From assembly GCA_036365145.1 (NCBI GenBank), contig JAEOAD010002566.1, forward strand, positions 5,115,501-5,179,500: a stretch of DNA of 64,000 nt, given 5' to 3'. Positions 45,735 through 56,809 of the stretch are shown here, piece by piece; the stretch's first letter is position 1, and each line of letters starts with the position of its first letter. The notes beneath the pieces were generated by a model. It ran no database searches and was not told the DNA's origin. It worked only from the letters and a program-made list of their open reading frames with translations. A program made the position numbers and the translations under genes. The stretch is from Orientallactaga sibirica. Lineage: Eukaryota; Chordata; Mammalia; Rodentia; Dipodidae.

Positions 45735-45978
45735 TTATTTATTTTTTATTTTTGGAGAGAGACACAGAGAGAGAGAGAGAGAGAGGGAGAGGGAGACAGC
45801 AGTCTCTCAGCTGCTGTGAACGAAATCCAGATGTGTGCGCCCCCTTGTGGTCAAGTGCGGCATTGCGCCCTTGCGTCACTTTGCATCTGGCTGAACGTGG
45901 GACTTGGAGATTGGAACCGGGTTATTAGGCTTAGCAGGCAGGCACCTTAACCGCTAAGCCATCTCTCCAGCCTGAGAG
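45735..45978 (-). mobile_element. Type B SINE
   Basis: GTGCGCCCCCTTGTGGTCAA present; GAGAGAGAT(A)TTATTT flanks both sides as an imperfect target duplication. Confidence 0.88.
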
Positions 45979-46084
45979 AGATTATTTTTATTTAACACAA
46001 GGGGAAAAAAATTGCAGGACGTAAAGCAAAAGGGAAAGATGCTTCAGAGCCTGAGTAAGGAGAGACAGAAGACGTTTTTAGAAA

Positions 46085-46285
46085 TATTTTTAAAAGTTTC
46101 ATTTGTTTATTTACAAACAGAGATAGAGAGAAGAGAGACAGAGGAGGGACATGCCTGGGACTCCAGCCCTACAAACTAACTCCAGACGCACAGGCCACTT
46201 TGTGTATCTGGCTTTTGTGAATCAAACTGGGTTATTAAGGCTTTGCAGGCAAGTATCTTAACCACTGAGCAATCTGTCCAGGCCG
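46085..46285 (-). mobile_element. Type A SINE, diverged
   Basis: AGGGACATGCCTGGGACTCC to GAGCAATCTGTCCAGGCC. Confidence 0.65.
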
Positions 46286-46879
46286 ACACAGAAGATTTTA
46301 AGGGTTTTCAGGAACGCGAGGGGAGAAACTGGACTGTGAGGTAGGAGCCTTGTATGGGGTGTGAGGGACTTGGGTCTCAGAAAGTTGAATACCAATGACT
46401 CTAGGTGACAGGTGATTCAAGCCTGCATGACGCAAGTCTTTTGAACTCTGAACTTCCTGTGGCAATGGGGCTTTGAATGCCCTCAGATGGAACACTGGAG
46501 ATTAGTCAAAGACAGGTCAGAATCCAAAACACAACTCTTGGGGGACGGGAGGAAAGGAGATGTGGCCCTCATGAAATTCAACAAGCCCATGTCAACATTG
46601 GCAAAATGCATATCTTATATTTTTCAAAGCCCAGAAATCATGTAACGTATTTGTACATGTAAACCAATACTGAAATCTTACACATTTATATTTTAAGTTT
46701 TACTTGTTATTATTATTGATAATATTATTAGTCTCTGTGTTTCTGTATGTATGTGTGGGTGTGTATGATGTGTGTGTGGAATGACAGTGCATGTGTGGAG
46801 ATCTGAGGACAACCTTGAGGAATTTTTGTCTCCCTTCACCCTGCTTGAGACAGGTCTCTATTGTTATTTGTTTTTATTT
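46286..46879. other. Intergenic DNA, no gene seen
   Basis: A TG-rich stretch at about 46735-46790; otherwise nothing recognised. Confidence 0.35.
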
Positions 46880-47050
46880 ATTGATTTTTTTTTTTTTTTG
46901 GTTTTTTCTAGGTAGGGTTTCACTCTAGTCCAGGCTGACCTGGAATTCACTATGTAGTCTCGGGTTGGCCTCAAACTCACAGTGATCCTCCTACCTCTGC
47001 CTCCTTAGTGCTGGGATTAAAGGTGTGCACCACCACGCCCAGCCTATTTA
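46880..47050 (-). mobile_element. B1 SINE
   Basis: GGTAGGGTTTCACTCTAGTC to GTGTGCACCACCACGCCCAGC, inside a broken T-rich site. Confidence 0.88.
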
Positions 47051-47079
47051 TTGCTTTTTTTTTTTTTAAATAAAAAGGT

Positions 47080-48350
47080 TGTACTCTTATATCCCAATAT
47101 TGCTGAGGGTCATTTTTGGTGGGGTTATGGTATTCATTGTGAGTATCAAGCAATGTCAGTCAGTCTCTGGGGGTTAGGATATGGTGCCTCAGGCTATTCC
47201 CACCCACTCCGAGGCTCCTACATTTTCTGTCTTGGCAGGCAAGATAGAAACCTGGTTTAGTGCTGAGTTCTCTGTAGCCTGTGGATCTCTGTTTGGTGAG
47301 GGTTAGTAACCACAGTGTCTGTTGCCATCTCCCTGGAACTGCTTCTCAGGCTAGCCCTGAGAGCAGTACTCCTGTCACTACTTAATCTGCAATGACATCT
47401 GGGTCCGGCAGAGGAGGTGCAGGTGACCCGTTTCATGGTAGACAGTCGGTTCCCTATTCGTGATGTATCCTGGTTCTCACCAGTGTTCTGCACCATCTGT
47501 AAGATAGAACCAATTCTCCAAGCGAAGGAGAGAGCAGTTTGAATTAAAGGGGATAAGCCTAGTTATTAGAGAGGCTTATTGAAGTATACGCCGACTCTTC
47601 TTAGGTAAAGGCCAGCGGAGGTTCTCTCTGCAGTCGATTGGTTTCCTATCCCGGGGACTCTAGCTTGGTTATAAGTTCTCCCACTCTGAGCAGGTCTCAC
47701 GTCCAATCCAGGAACAGCTGGTTACCTGCACTGGCTGTGTGCCACTATTGTACAAGTGTGTGCTTCTTGCTTCGCTGGTTGATTTCATATCTGGCGGTCT
47801 CTCCTGCTTATTCACTCTCTTGGCAACTGTTATTCTTTGGCTGCTGTCATAGCAATTCCAGCACTATGAGGGCTAGCCAAGAGGAAACCGGATGCCCTGT
47901 CAGTTCCAGCATGGTCACTCGGTGGCCTGTGGCCACAGGTGTGGTGGGTGGCTTAGCGACAGGGTCTTGCCTTTTAGCTCTTGCAGGTGACCGTGTGTTT
48001 TGGTAACGGCCCGTATCAGTGTATGTGTATGCATGTCTGTCTCCCCCAGAGGCCTCCTCCACAGGACGTGACGACTTCCTCCATGTCCCTTCCCTCTCCC
48101 CAGCATGGTTGGGAAGGAGGACTTTTTGCTTGGGCTTCCCTGCTAGTCTAACCCTCTGGATCCTAACTCTCCCTAAAACAAACCTCATAATTCATAATTT
48201 ATTCTCCTCTGAGACCACATTTAAATTCTTTGCTAATTGGACAAAGACACAGATGTTGGGGTCCATGGGCCTGGGCCCTCCTGCATCTTCAGGGGATTTA
48301 AACCCTCCCTAGATCCAAAATGCAGCATCAATACAAATGGTGTCAACGCC
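47080..48350. mobile_element. Probable L1-derived sequence
   Basis: A long stretch without splice-supported exons; GGTATTCATTGTGAGTATCA and the following text resemble rodent L1 antisense sequence. The boundary with the next repeat is unclear. Assignment by resemblance only. Confidence 0.3.
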
Positions 48351-48599
48351 TCTCCCATTTTTTTTTTTCCTAGAAGAACAAACAAAGCCAATTGCCAAAT
48401 AGCAGTCACCACCAATGGCTTACAGAACAAACAAGCAACTCCCCACATAGCTCACAGGAGGGCGAAGTCCAATGTGGACAGATTGGAAAGAAACTTATCA
48501 AGGGTCAAACTTTCTCAAGAGTACACAACACAATCCACTCGCCTTTCTGCAGCAGCAAATCGAGGTGGAGAGCAGCCAGGGCCAGCACAAGCGGGAGGA

Positions 48600-49500
48600 T
48601 AAGAAAATGTCCCTGGTAATTATACAGCACATAGAGCAAGTGTGGGTTTTGTAAGGAGATGGCCCCTGATAAGATTACCTCCTACATCTAGTGCTGGAAG
48701 GTGCTATATGAGCTATCGGAGGCAAGTGTCCAACATCCGTCTGAGCAACTCAAAGTCTGAAGCAAACAACCTGACGCGATGCTCACACAATTGCAATAGT
48801 GGCACGCGGCCATGGTGGGTAATCAACTGCTCTTGGATTGGCTAATGGGTCTGCTCAGTGGAAAAGAACCCAAATCTGGAATTGGGAAACAAGTCAGAAT
48901 CATATCCAGATAACGGTTTTGCTTTCCAATGTCCAGCTCTCACTAATCTTGGGCTATAAGAGGGTCTACCCCTTTAAATTCTCTCTAAATTCATAATGGT
49001 TATTCCATTTAACGGGGGCTGACTTCACTCTCCGTTGGAGAATCTGCTTCTCTTTTTCACATGGGAGCTGGACCTGAGGAGATAAACAACCCAGCACACT
49101 CTACGTCAGCCCCAGCTGAAACCACGGAGGAACTGGGGAAACGAGCAAGAGTGCTGCTTTCTCGGTGAACCAGATACCAGCACAAGGGTGAAGGAGACAG
49201 ACACTGAGGACACTCAGCACCTACCAAACCAGAGATCCAGAGGCTGCTAAGAGCCCATCACTGAGGTAGACTTAAAATCCACCCAACATGGCTCAGGGAA
49301 CTGTGCGGAAGAGGGGGTGGAGATTGTTCGACATGAGTTGGGACATAATGCACAGAGGCATTGTCTCTCCCCCATAACTGACATGCTGTTCTACAGTCCC
49401 CATGGGTTGGACCTGCCTCCCCAACGAGGAGGGCCCCTTCGGAAAAGTTTACATACTAAGTATGTCCATATCTAATAAAAATAAATTAGAAAAAAAGGTT
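48600..49500 (+). mobile_element. L1-type 3' region with A-rich end
   Basis: TAGTGCTGGAAGGTGCTATA, CTGCTCAGTGGAAAAGAAC, CTCTCCGTTGGAGAATCTGC and ACTTACCAAAC-like text run in the same order as 61030-61920. Ends TAATAAAAATAAATTAGAA. Confidence 0.6.
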
Positions 49501-49507
49501 TTAAAAA

Positions 49508-49690
49508 GCTGAGCATGGCGGCACATGTCTTTAATTCCAGCACTCGGGGAGGTGGAGGTAGGAAGAGTCCTGTGAGTTCCAGGCCAGCCTCAGACTACAG
49601 AGTGAATTCCAGGTCAGCTTGGGCAAGGGTGAGACCCTACCTTGAAACAGTAACAGCAACAGCAACAGCAAAACCCAAAAAACAAAAACA
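49508..49690 (+). mobile_element. B1 SINE at the 5' edge of the SMG5 retrocopy
   Basis: CTGAGCATGGCGGCACATGT through CCTACCTTGAAACAGTAACA and an A-rich tail. Confidence 0.85.
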
Positions 49691-50357
49691 AAAAAGGTCA
49701 CCTCACAGCAATGGCAGTGACCAGGGCAGACAGTGACTGGCAGTGGCAGTGGCTGTGGCTGGAGACCGCACTGGAGGAGGTAGTGGTGGGTGTGGCATCC
49801 TGTTTCCTGGAGCTGCCGCCTGAGGCCTCGGGCAGCCCAAGCCAAGGTCCCCCCCACTAAGCAGCTTGACCAGCTGTGTGAGCTACATGTCAAGCTCATG
49901 GTCCCGCCTCGCGTGGGTCATGAAAGGAAGGCCATGGAGAATAGTCTACTGTGAAGTTATCCAGCTCCTCAGAACGAACAAAAGCCCGTCTGTAGTCGGA
50001 GTACCTGGGACTGTGCCTGCCGGTTCACCTTGTCATTGGTATTGGCTTCTACCAGAATCGCCTTCTGGACCTTTCGTCCCACGACTAGATTAACTGCAGC
50101 ACAGCATTGACTGGACCTACGTCACCCACCCCCTCACAGGATGCCAGAATCCACTATTGGCTTCAGGAAAGGAGATGGATTGGGCGCCCACAGCATGACA
50201 TCCTTGTCTGGTGTACCTGTGGAATTTGTCACACTATCAGAATGAGTTGGCTGGCATAGACACTGAGCTTCTACATGAAAAATTTACTACCAAGTTCTGT
50301 CAATATCTCTCCAGGTCTGAATACCTCTCAACCAGCTGGGCACCCTCACTTTAATGT

Positions 50358-50574
50358 GGAAGGCGCCTATTTCTTTTTCCTTTTTTTGGTTTTTCTTTTT
50401 TTTTTTTTTTTTTTGGTTTTGTGAGGTAGGGTCTCACTCTGGTCCAGGCTGACCTAGAATTCACTATGTAGTCTCAGGGTGGCCTTGAACTCACAGCGAT
50501 CCTCCTACCTCTGCCTCCCGAGTGCTGGGATTAAAGGCGTGCGCCACCACGCCCGGCGGAAGGCGCCTATTTCT
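50358..50574 (-). mobile_element. B1 SINE inside the SMG5 retrocopy, 17-bp target duplication
   Basis: Element 50375-50557; GGAAGGCGCCTATTTCT at 50358-50374 and 50558-50574. It is younger than the retrocopy. Confidence 0.95.
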
Positions 50575-50904
50575 GCTTGTGCTGCATCCGGATAGATAGA
50601 GGTGTCCTTCCAGGGCACTTATGGGAACCTCACGTGGCTGTGTGACAAGGCAGCCGAAATGTACCACAAGCTGAAAAAGTGTGAGACTCAGAAATTCCCC
50701 CCAGCAAAGCCTTCTGAAGCCCCAAATCAGCTCCATGGACTGACCTGCCTTTGTCAGCCAGTCCTAGAGGGTTTCATCTTCTGTCTCCTCTGCCGTCCCT
50801 CCTCACCCAGCCTTGGCCTGACCAGCGAGGACGAGGAGGGACAGGAGACTGAGACGTTTTCCTCCCTGACCTCCTCATGTTTCAAATGGCCACCCTCTGC
50901 CTGA

Positions 50905-51480
50905 CGGGTAGGCACAACCGCTGACCCAGGGCCTGAGACTGGCCGGAGTGTGAGGCTCGGCAGTGGGCTGAAGAAGGTTGCTGAAGGTGGGGGCCAGTGA
51001 GAAACAGCGCTTGGTCTGGAACATCTGGGTGGACACGGCTTGTAGATTGCTGGCAATGCTAGCCTCCCTGAGGCCCAGAATCTCATTGAAAGTCTCGGAA
51101 GCCTCTGATCAGCCTGAGGGGGCTCCAGGGCTGGAGCCTGTGTCCCTGCCTCATCCTCTGTGTCTTCCAGGTCTGATCAGGACTCTTGGCTATTCATTTC
51201 TGAGACTGTCTCTGCAGCAAAGGCTGTGCCTCCACCTTCCAGACCCTTGTCAGAGCCATTGTCCAGGACCAGGCTGGCCTGGCTGAGTCATGGCTTGAGT
51301 CTGATCCAGGTCACTATCATCACCAGCGTTGGGTGGGTGATGGTGACGACAACCGAGGCAAGATACAGGGGAGAACCTGAGGCTCTTTCTCTCCTCAGCA
51401 TCGCCTTGGGGTGCCAGTGGGGAGGCTAAGGTTCTGACTCCTCTTCCTTCACGGGGGGGGGGAGTTCTTTCCATTCTGTG
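50905..51480 (-). pseudogene. SMG5: Inverted segment inside the SMG5 retrocopy
   Basis: SMG5-like text is on the minus strand here while both flanks are on the plus strand. Reading the minus strand gives GDDSDL (51320s), GGGTAFAAETVSEMNSQESR (51160-51230) and SIASNLQAVSTQMFQTKRC (51020-51070), in normal SMG5 order. Sequence belonging between the flanks and this block is missing, so inversion came with deletions. Confidence 0.8.
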
Positions 51481-52075
51481 AAGGCCATAGCTGCACTGTA
51501 CAGACCTGGAAGAATAGTGAGTGACTGATGGCCTGGATTTGCTGAAGAAGGAACCCCCGGGGCCTGGACTTAAAAGCGGAGTTCAAAAAAGGAAACAGTG
51601 GCACATTTGTAGCCAGATGAAGGTGGGAAAGCTCTGAACAGCATAAGCTGAAGAGGCAGGCTAAAGTCTGGACACTTGTTAAGGTTTTAGACAGCTACAG
51701 ACAGCTCATTCTAGCCCAAGGCACAGGGGAGGACCCAAGTGGCATAGTGACCATCATCACAGACCTTCCACTGGACAACCTCAGTGTGCTCTCTGGGCCC
51801 ATGCAGGCTGCTCTAAAGGGTATTGCCCATGCCAATGTGGACATCAAGAATGTTCTGGACTTCTACAGTCAGTGGAAGGAGATTACTTGAAACTGGTCTC
51901 AAGGCCCTGCAATGGGGCTGACCAGGTCTCTGCTCTCCTTGGCATCCATATTAGTGCCTGCAGTCGCTTCACCACGTGCAGACTCACACAGGGCACACAG
52001 AAAGGAAGGCTGGCTGCACAGTGGCTGCAGGGAGAGCCCAGGAGCTAGCTGGAAAGGTAGGGCCATTTGCTGCTC

Positions 52076-52199
52076 AAAAAAATGTCAGAAAGCCGGGCGT
52101 GGTGGCGCACGCCTTTAATCCCAGCTGGAGGCAGAGGTAGGAGGCCATTGAGAGTTCTGCTGAGACTACATAGTTAATTCCAGGTCAAAAAAATGTCAG
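52076..52199 (+). mobile_element. Internally deleted 98-bp B1 with target duplication
   Basis: Starts GCCGGGCGTGGTGGCGCACG but lacks much of the middle and right half. Flanked by AAAAAAATGTCAG at 52076-52088 and 52187-52199. Confidence 0.88.
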
Positions 52200-53123
52200 G
52201 AAAGTGAGGGAAATACTGGTGGTCCCCTAGCCAGCCCTCTCACCTTGACCTTTCTGCTGTCATCTGGGCAATGTTGGGCATGGGTGCCTGTATGTCACTG
52301 GAATGGTTCTGAGACCTCTGAGGAAAGGACAGCAGAAGGGGCCCCGTCCTCACCCAAGATACAGGTTGGGCGGGAGTGGGGCAGAGTTTAGAGCCTCCAG
52401 GCTCTGGGGTAGTGTTGGGTGATACCAAGTGTCTGTATGGGTCTCTGCAGGTCCCTCCGCCCCTCAAGGATCTTCCCTCCTCACGTTGCTTTGTGACACA
52501 GTACTGCTTTGGAGCTACTGTGGGGGCACTTCGGAAAGCAGGGCCTGGAACAGCTGCATCACAGAGCAGGGACTGTGCTCCCTCTTGTCACATCCTCTTG
52601 ACACACCACATCTGCGCTGTCCAGCTTCCAGGTCACCTGAGTGGGTTTCTTATACCACCCTGCGGCTGCTGTGCTGACAAGGGTGTGGGCTGAAGTCATG
52701 CCCCTTGCCATCCAGGGAGGGCTGAAGGCAGTGTGGCAGAATGGAGAGGCGCCTGGAGGCTGCACGCTCAAGACCTCTGTCGGAGACCGCCGACTTTTTG
52801 CCATTCCCAGGACTAAAGGCCTGGTGAGCCAAGCATGGGCTGGCAATGGAGAGTTGAGTAACAAGCAGGAAGAGTGGTCATGAAATGATGCTCTCAGAGC
52901 AGAGTTGAGGAGAGGCTCTGGCTGGGATGTCTCAGTCCCAGCCCTGAGGCTGGAATGGGAGCTGGACAGGGGCCTGGAGGCCGACTTCCTTTCGGATCTC
53001 TCCTCCCCACCCCACTGTGCTTAGCAGAGCTGGCTTTGAGCCTCTAAGACAGGGGTCTGGAAAAACCTAGTGACAGTGGGGTCTTCTTACCTCCCGTTCT
53101 GCGCAGAGACCCAAGCATCATTT

Positions 53124-53129
53124 AATAAA
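53124..53129 (+). terminator. Poly(A) signal retained at the end of the SMG5 retrocopy
   Basis: AATAAA, followed about 25-40 bp later by an A-rich remnant (AAAGAAAAAG at 53156-53165) that may be the decayed poly(A) tail. Confidence 0.5.
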
Positions 53130-53179
53130 GCCCCCAACAGCACCCCGCCCTGCAGAAAGAAAAAGTACGATAAAGCAGA

Positions 53180-53590
53180 GACTGCACTGCAGGTGGCAGA
53201 ACAACTAGTCCAGATTCTCCCAAGCCTGCCCCGTTCCCCGCAGCGCCCCGCCCACGCCGAGTCTCGGCTCCTCCTCCAAATCAGCCCCGCCTTCCGGGAG
53301 GAGCTCCGCCCCCTGAGCGTGGATTGGCCCAACCCGCAGACGGCCCCGCCCCTCGCGCAGCTTGGCCCCGCCCATCGCGCAGCTTGGCCTCGCCCCCCGG
53401 CCGCTGCAGGCGGAGACGCCTCTTTCCTTCCGGCCCGAGCGACTTCGGTTGCGGCGCCCTGGGCCGCTCCCGCGCTCGCCCGACCGCCAGGCGGCGCTGC
53501 GGCGCTGCGGAGCCCGAGGCTCCGGAGACGGCTGTGGGCACCCCTCGCTCCGCTCGCTGGGGAGCGTCTTCTCGATGACCGAGTTTGCAC
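53180..53590. promoter_or_regulatory. Orphan CpG island with GC boxes and a CCAAT box
   Basis: Abrupt change to GC-rich, CpG-dense DNA. It contains at least six CCGCCC/CCCGCCC GC boxes, an inverted CCAAT (GATTGG near 53323) and two near-identical 22-bp units around CCATCGCGCAGCTTGG. High CpG survival in a CpG-poor rodent region suggests an unmethylated promoter. No recognised gene starts here: the SMG5 retrocopy ends just upstream and SINEs follow. Open frames through it are Arg/Pro/Ala-rich and probably spurious. Confidence 0.6.
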
Positions 53591-53624
53591 AGAGACGCCC
53601 GCCAAGTCGCTTCCAGGGACTCGA

Positions 53625-53690
53625 ACCCAGTTCGTTAGGCTTTGCAGGCCGGCGCCTTAACGGCTGCGCCATCTCCCCAGCCCCAGGCAT
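53625..53690 (-). mobile_element. Head-only fragment of a tRNA-type SINE at the CpG-island edge
   Basis: GGGACTCGAACCCAGTTCGT through GCGCCATCTCCCCAGCCCC is the tRNA-like head alone, with an unusually high CpG content. Confidence 0.7.
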
Positions 53691-53767
53691 GGACTTTTCA
53701 AGTTTCTAGTACCAAACATGAATTTTCCCCTGGACTTCTAATTTAATCTGAAAATACTTGTTTAAAA

Positions 53768-54090
53768 AGTTTAATCCCAGCACTTGGGAGGCAGAGGTAG
53801 GAGGATCGCTGTGAGTTCGAGGCCACCCTGAGAATACAGAATGAATTCCAGGTCAGCCTGGGCTAGAGCGAAACCCTACCTTAAAAAAAAAAAAAAAAAG
53901 TTTAAAAAACCCCAAAATAAGATGGGCGTGGTGGCGCACACCTTTAATCCCAGCACTCAGGAGGCAGAGGTAGGAGGAGCCCCGTGAGTTCGAGGCCAGC
54001 CTGAGACTACAGAGTGAATTCCAGATCAGCCTGGGCTAGAGCGAGACCCTACCTCGAAAAAAACAAAAAACAACAGCAACCAAAAATCCC
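53768..54090 (+). mobile_element. Two consecutive B1 SINEs
   Basis: 53768-53900 lacks the first 25 bp; 53920-54085 is complete (GATGGGCGTGGTGGCGCACA). Each has an A tail. Confidence 0.88.
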
Positions 54091-54449
54091 CACAAACTTG
54101 TTTACTCCCATAAAACTTGTTACCCTTCATCCACTGAGTAAGACGTAATGACAATTGTCCCCCTGCAGTCTGAGCTCCCTCCTGCACTGTGAGGGCCTGT
54201 CAGTATGGAGGAAGCTTCCAGTTCAGTTCCAGCTTGATTTCGCTATGTCCTGTGACCAGGGTGCGTGGCATCTTTGGCCATATAAAGTCTTACTATCTAC
54301 CCATGGTAAGTAACCCACAGCAATGGCCATTGTCTGTATTGTTTGGTGGGCCTTAGGGAACTCCGACACCAACAGCTGGCACTGGGATATTCAAACAAGA
54401 ATGTATGGCTTCTGGGAAAAGCTTTATCCTCCCACACAAAGATGTGGTG

Positions 54450-54910
54450 GTTTGAATTAGGGGTTCCCCATAAACTCATGTATTCTGAATGCTTGATCTC
54501 TAGACGGTGATGGCCTTATTAAATAGAAGGTGTGTTCTTGTGAGCAGGCTTATATGGGTGTTAGAGCCAGCTTCCCCTTGCCAGTGTTTGCCACACTCTT
54601 CTGCTGCCACCGCAAACAAACTTCAGATACAGTCACTACTTTGTGCCTCTGGCTTTATGTGGGTACCGGGGCATTGAATGCTGGCCCCCAGGCTTTGCTA
54701 GCAAGTGCCTTTAACTAATGAATCATCTCTCCAGTCCTGTCATTTTGTTTGCCCTTTGGTTTTTTTTTTCAAGGTAGGGTCTTACTCTAACCCAGGCTGA
54801 CCTGGAATTCACTTGGTTCCAGGCTGTTCTCAAACTCATAGCAATCCTTGTACCTCTGCCTCCTAAGTGCTGGGATTAAAGGCGTTAGCCACTACATCTG
54901 GATTGTTATT
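54450..54910. mobile_element. MaLR-like LTR piece (+), type A SINE (-), B1 (-)
   Basis: 54450-54600 repeats GTGGTTTGAATTAGGGGTTC-type text of the 18778 element; type A 54600-54737; B1 54755-54905. Confidence 0.65.
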
Positions 54911-54914
54911 ATTT

Positions 54915-55255
54915 TATGATTAGTTTATCAACGATCAGATTTCATTGTGGACTTTTAATACACGGTTAGGTTTAGTTGACCATCCCATCCCTCATCCTAT
55001 CTCCCTGTCCTCCATCTCACTTTAACTTTTCGGTCTTTGGTATTCCTTCCACTTTCATATCACATGCATTCTCCTACCATCTCGCAACCATAATGAATAT
55101 TCCCCCTTCACGGGCCCCTTTCTAGTTTCTTGGGCTCTGCACACATAAATGCACATAATAACAATTAGAAGGTAGGAGAAACAATGTAGTATTTATTTGT
55201 CCTTCTGAGCCTGAGTTACCTCACTTAATATTGTCTAGTTCTATTCATTTTACTG
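54915..55255 (-). mobile_element. L1 fragment (minus strand)
   Basis: The end GAGTTACCTCACTTAATATT followed by TCTAGTTCTATTCATTT is the familiar antisense 3' ORF2/3' UTR text of L1. Confidence 0.55.
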
Positions 55256-55258
55256 CAA

Positions 55259-55259
<1 letters not shown>

Positions 55260-55291
<32 letters not shown>

Positions 55292-55625
55292 TTTGAGATA
55301 TGGTCTCGCTCTAGTCCAGGCTGATCTGGTATTCACTATGTAGTCTTATGGTGGCCTCAAACTCACTGTGATCCACCTACCTTTGCCTCCTGAGTGCTGG
55401 AATTATAGTACATACACATCACCATGCCTGGCTAAAATTCCACTGTCTGTAATTTTGTTCCTCTTGACTGTGTTGGAGCTGCGTGTGGTGGCACACGCTT
55501 TTAGTCCCAGCACTTGGGAGGCTGAGGTATGAGGATCACCCATGAGTTCGAGGCCAGCCTGGGCTACAGAGTAAGTTGCAGGTCAGCCTGGTCTACAGTG
55601 AGATACTGCCATGAAAACAAATAAG
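55260..55625. mobile_element. (TG)n, B1 (-) and B1 (+)
   Basis: (TG)n 55261-55290; B1 minus 55291-55440; B1 plus 55475-55625 with CTCGAGGCCAGC-type text. Confidence 0.8.
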
Positions 55626-55772
55626 TACATAGAAAAACTCCAGCCTTAAAAAGAATGGTGGTATGCTTGGCCCTGCCCCTAGTACTTGAAGCTTTCATTA
55701 TGTTGATATACTGTAGGCTTAAAATAAGAATTTATTTTTTGTTAATTTTTTTCTTTTTTGTATTTTAATTAA

Positions 55773-55885
55773 TAATTTGTAAGGAGAGAGAGAGAGGGAG
55801 GGAGGGAGAGAATGGGCCTGCTAGGGCCTCTAGACACTGCAAAGGAACTCCAGATGTATGCCTCACCTTGTGCATCTCATTTTTC
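55773..55885 (-). mobile_element. Type A SINE, left part only
   Basis: GGGCCTGCTAGGGCCTCTAG to CACCTTGTGCATCTCATTTT; the tRNA head is missing, cut about 30 bp before the relic SULT2 exon 5. Confidence 0.7.
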
Positions 55886-55910
55886 AAGGACACCAAGATA
55901 AAGAAGCCGG

Positions 55911-56092
55911 GGACTGGAGAGATGGAGTTAAGATTTTTTCATTTTTTCAGAAGTCCAGGTCAAAGAAATTTGGAACCAGAAAAACTGGTTTGGTATTTCA
56001 GAATCAATCCTTCCAGGTCCTAAAACAGAACAAGATGTCCAATTATTCTGTTTTAACTGATATCACTCCTAGTTTCGGATTTATGAGCAAAG
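55911..56092 (+). pseudogene. Relic SULT2-family exon 5
   Basis: The plus frame reads QNQSFQVLKQNKMSNYSV then FMSKG, matching [17 protein letters not shown] and LMRKG of exon 5 of the intact gene, and it ends at the equivalent donor (AAAG followed by GTAAAAG). The first part, VKIFSFFQK, aligns with [10 protein letters not shown]. The acceptor is lost and the N-terminal residues are scrambled. No further exon of this copy is recognised nearby. It is a remnant of a dead SULT2 copy. Confidence 0.8.
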
Positions 56093-56279
56093 GTAAAAGA
56101 AAAGGTGAAAGAAAATATTGTGTTTTCACAATACATCATAACACATCAGGAGATTTCTTGTGTGTTGAGAGTAGAATGCTAAAGGTTCAGATGTCTCTAT
56201 TTTATGATTTTTAAGTGCAAATCCCTCATAGAGCCCCTCACATGATATTGCTGGGAATATACTCACAGTATTTATGTCA

Positions 56280-56449
56280 AGGCCTCCAGCCATTGCTGTC
56301 GAACTCCAGACGTGTCCCCACTTGAGCAGATGTACAATATTGTGTGCTCTGTCACTGTGGTCTGGCTTCTGTGGGACCTAGAGAGTTGAACATGAGTCGT
56401 TAGGTTTCACAGGCAGGTGTCTTAACCACTAAGCCATTTATCCAGCCCT
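56280..56449 (-). mobile_element. Old tRNA-headed SINE intermediate between types A and B
   Basis: GGCCTCCAGCCATTGCTGTC with a degenerate type B middle (CACTTGAGCAGATGTACAA) and the head TAAGCCATTTATCCAGCCC. Confidence 0.65.
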
Positions 56450-56509
56450 ATGAACAACTTTTGTGAGCATTCTGCTAATTGAAATAATCCAGTCACTAAA
56501 GAGGGAATA

Positions 56510-56785
56510 CTATGATTACTATAGTAAAATTTAGAGGGATGGAGTAGAATGGGCTGAATTGAGGGGAAGTAGGGAGTTATTGTTAAATGAGGTATTAAAC
56601 TTTTCCAGCTGAAAACTTTCTACAAATTTGTTGAACTGAAAAGAGAGACTGATTGAGAGGGGGAGGGGATATGATGGAGAGTGGAGTTTCAAAGGGGAAA
56701 GTGGAGGGAGGGAGGGAAATAACATGGGATATTGTCTACAATTAAAGAAGTTGTCAATAAAAATAATAGTAATAAAACAAACAAA
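56510..56785 (+). mobile_element. L1 3' end
   Basis: ATGGAGAGTGGAGTTTCAAA, GGGAAAGTGGAGGGAGGGAG, ACATGGGATATTGTCTACAA and GAAGTTGTCAATAAAAATAA, ending in an A-rich tail; the inverse of 42980-43145. Confidence 0.65.
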
Positions 56786-56809
56786 AAAAAACAGCTAAAA
56801 AAAATTTGT

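Larger units (their letters stand above)
49700..53165 (+). pseudogene. SMG5: Processed retropseudogene of SMG5 (nonsense-mediated decay factor), rearranged
   Basis: Intronless, frameshifted copy. Plus-strand fragments read LCELHVKLM (49880s), EVIQLLRTNK (49955), EKEMDW-like text near 50175, GAY.CL.CI (50560), FEGTYGNLTWLCDKAAEMYH with LKKCE-like text (50600-50690) and FPDLLMFQM (50870). The C-terminal PIN-like end is clear: DGLDLLKKE (51525), LDSYRQLILAQGTGEDPSG, VTIITDLPLDN, VLSGPMQAALK and VDIKNVLDFYSQWKEI with stop at 51890. The 3' UTR-like part runs to AATAAA at 53124-53129. About 0.57 kb (50905-51480) is inverted and pieces around it are missing. The parent protein binds SMG7 and UPF1 in mRNA decay; this copy cannot encode it. 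It carries two B1 insertions. Confidence 0.88.

Noticed and set aside
49700..53165. Functional intronless SMG5 gene
   Set aside because: Multiple stops and frameshifts, an inverted middle and large deletions exclude it.
53070..53709. Arg/Pro/Ala-rich open frames up to 196 codons on both strands
   Set aside because: CpG-island sequence lacks A/T-rich stops; overlapping frames on both strands with the same bias are expected by chance.
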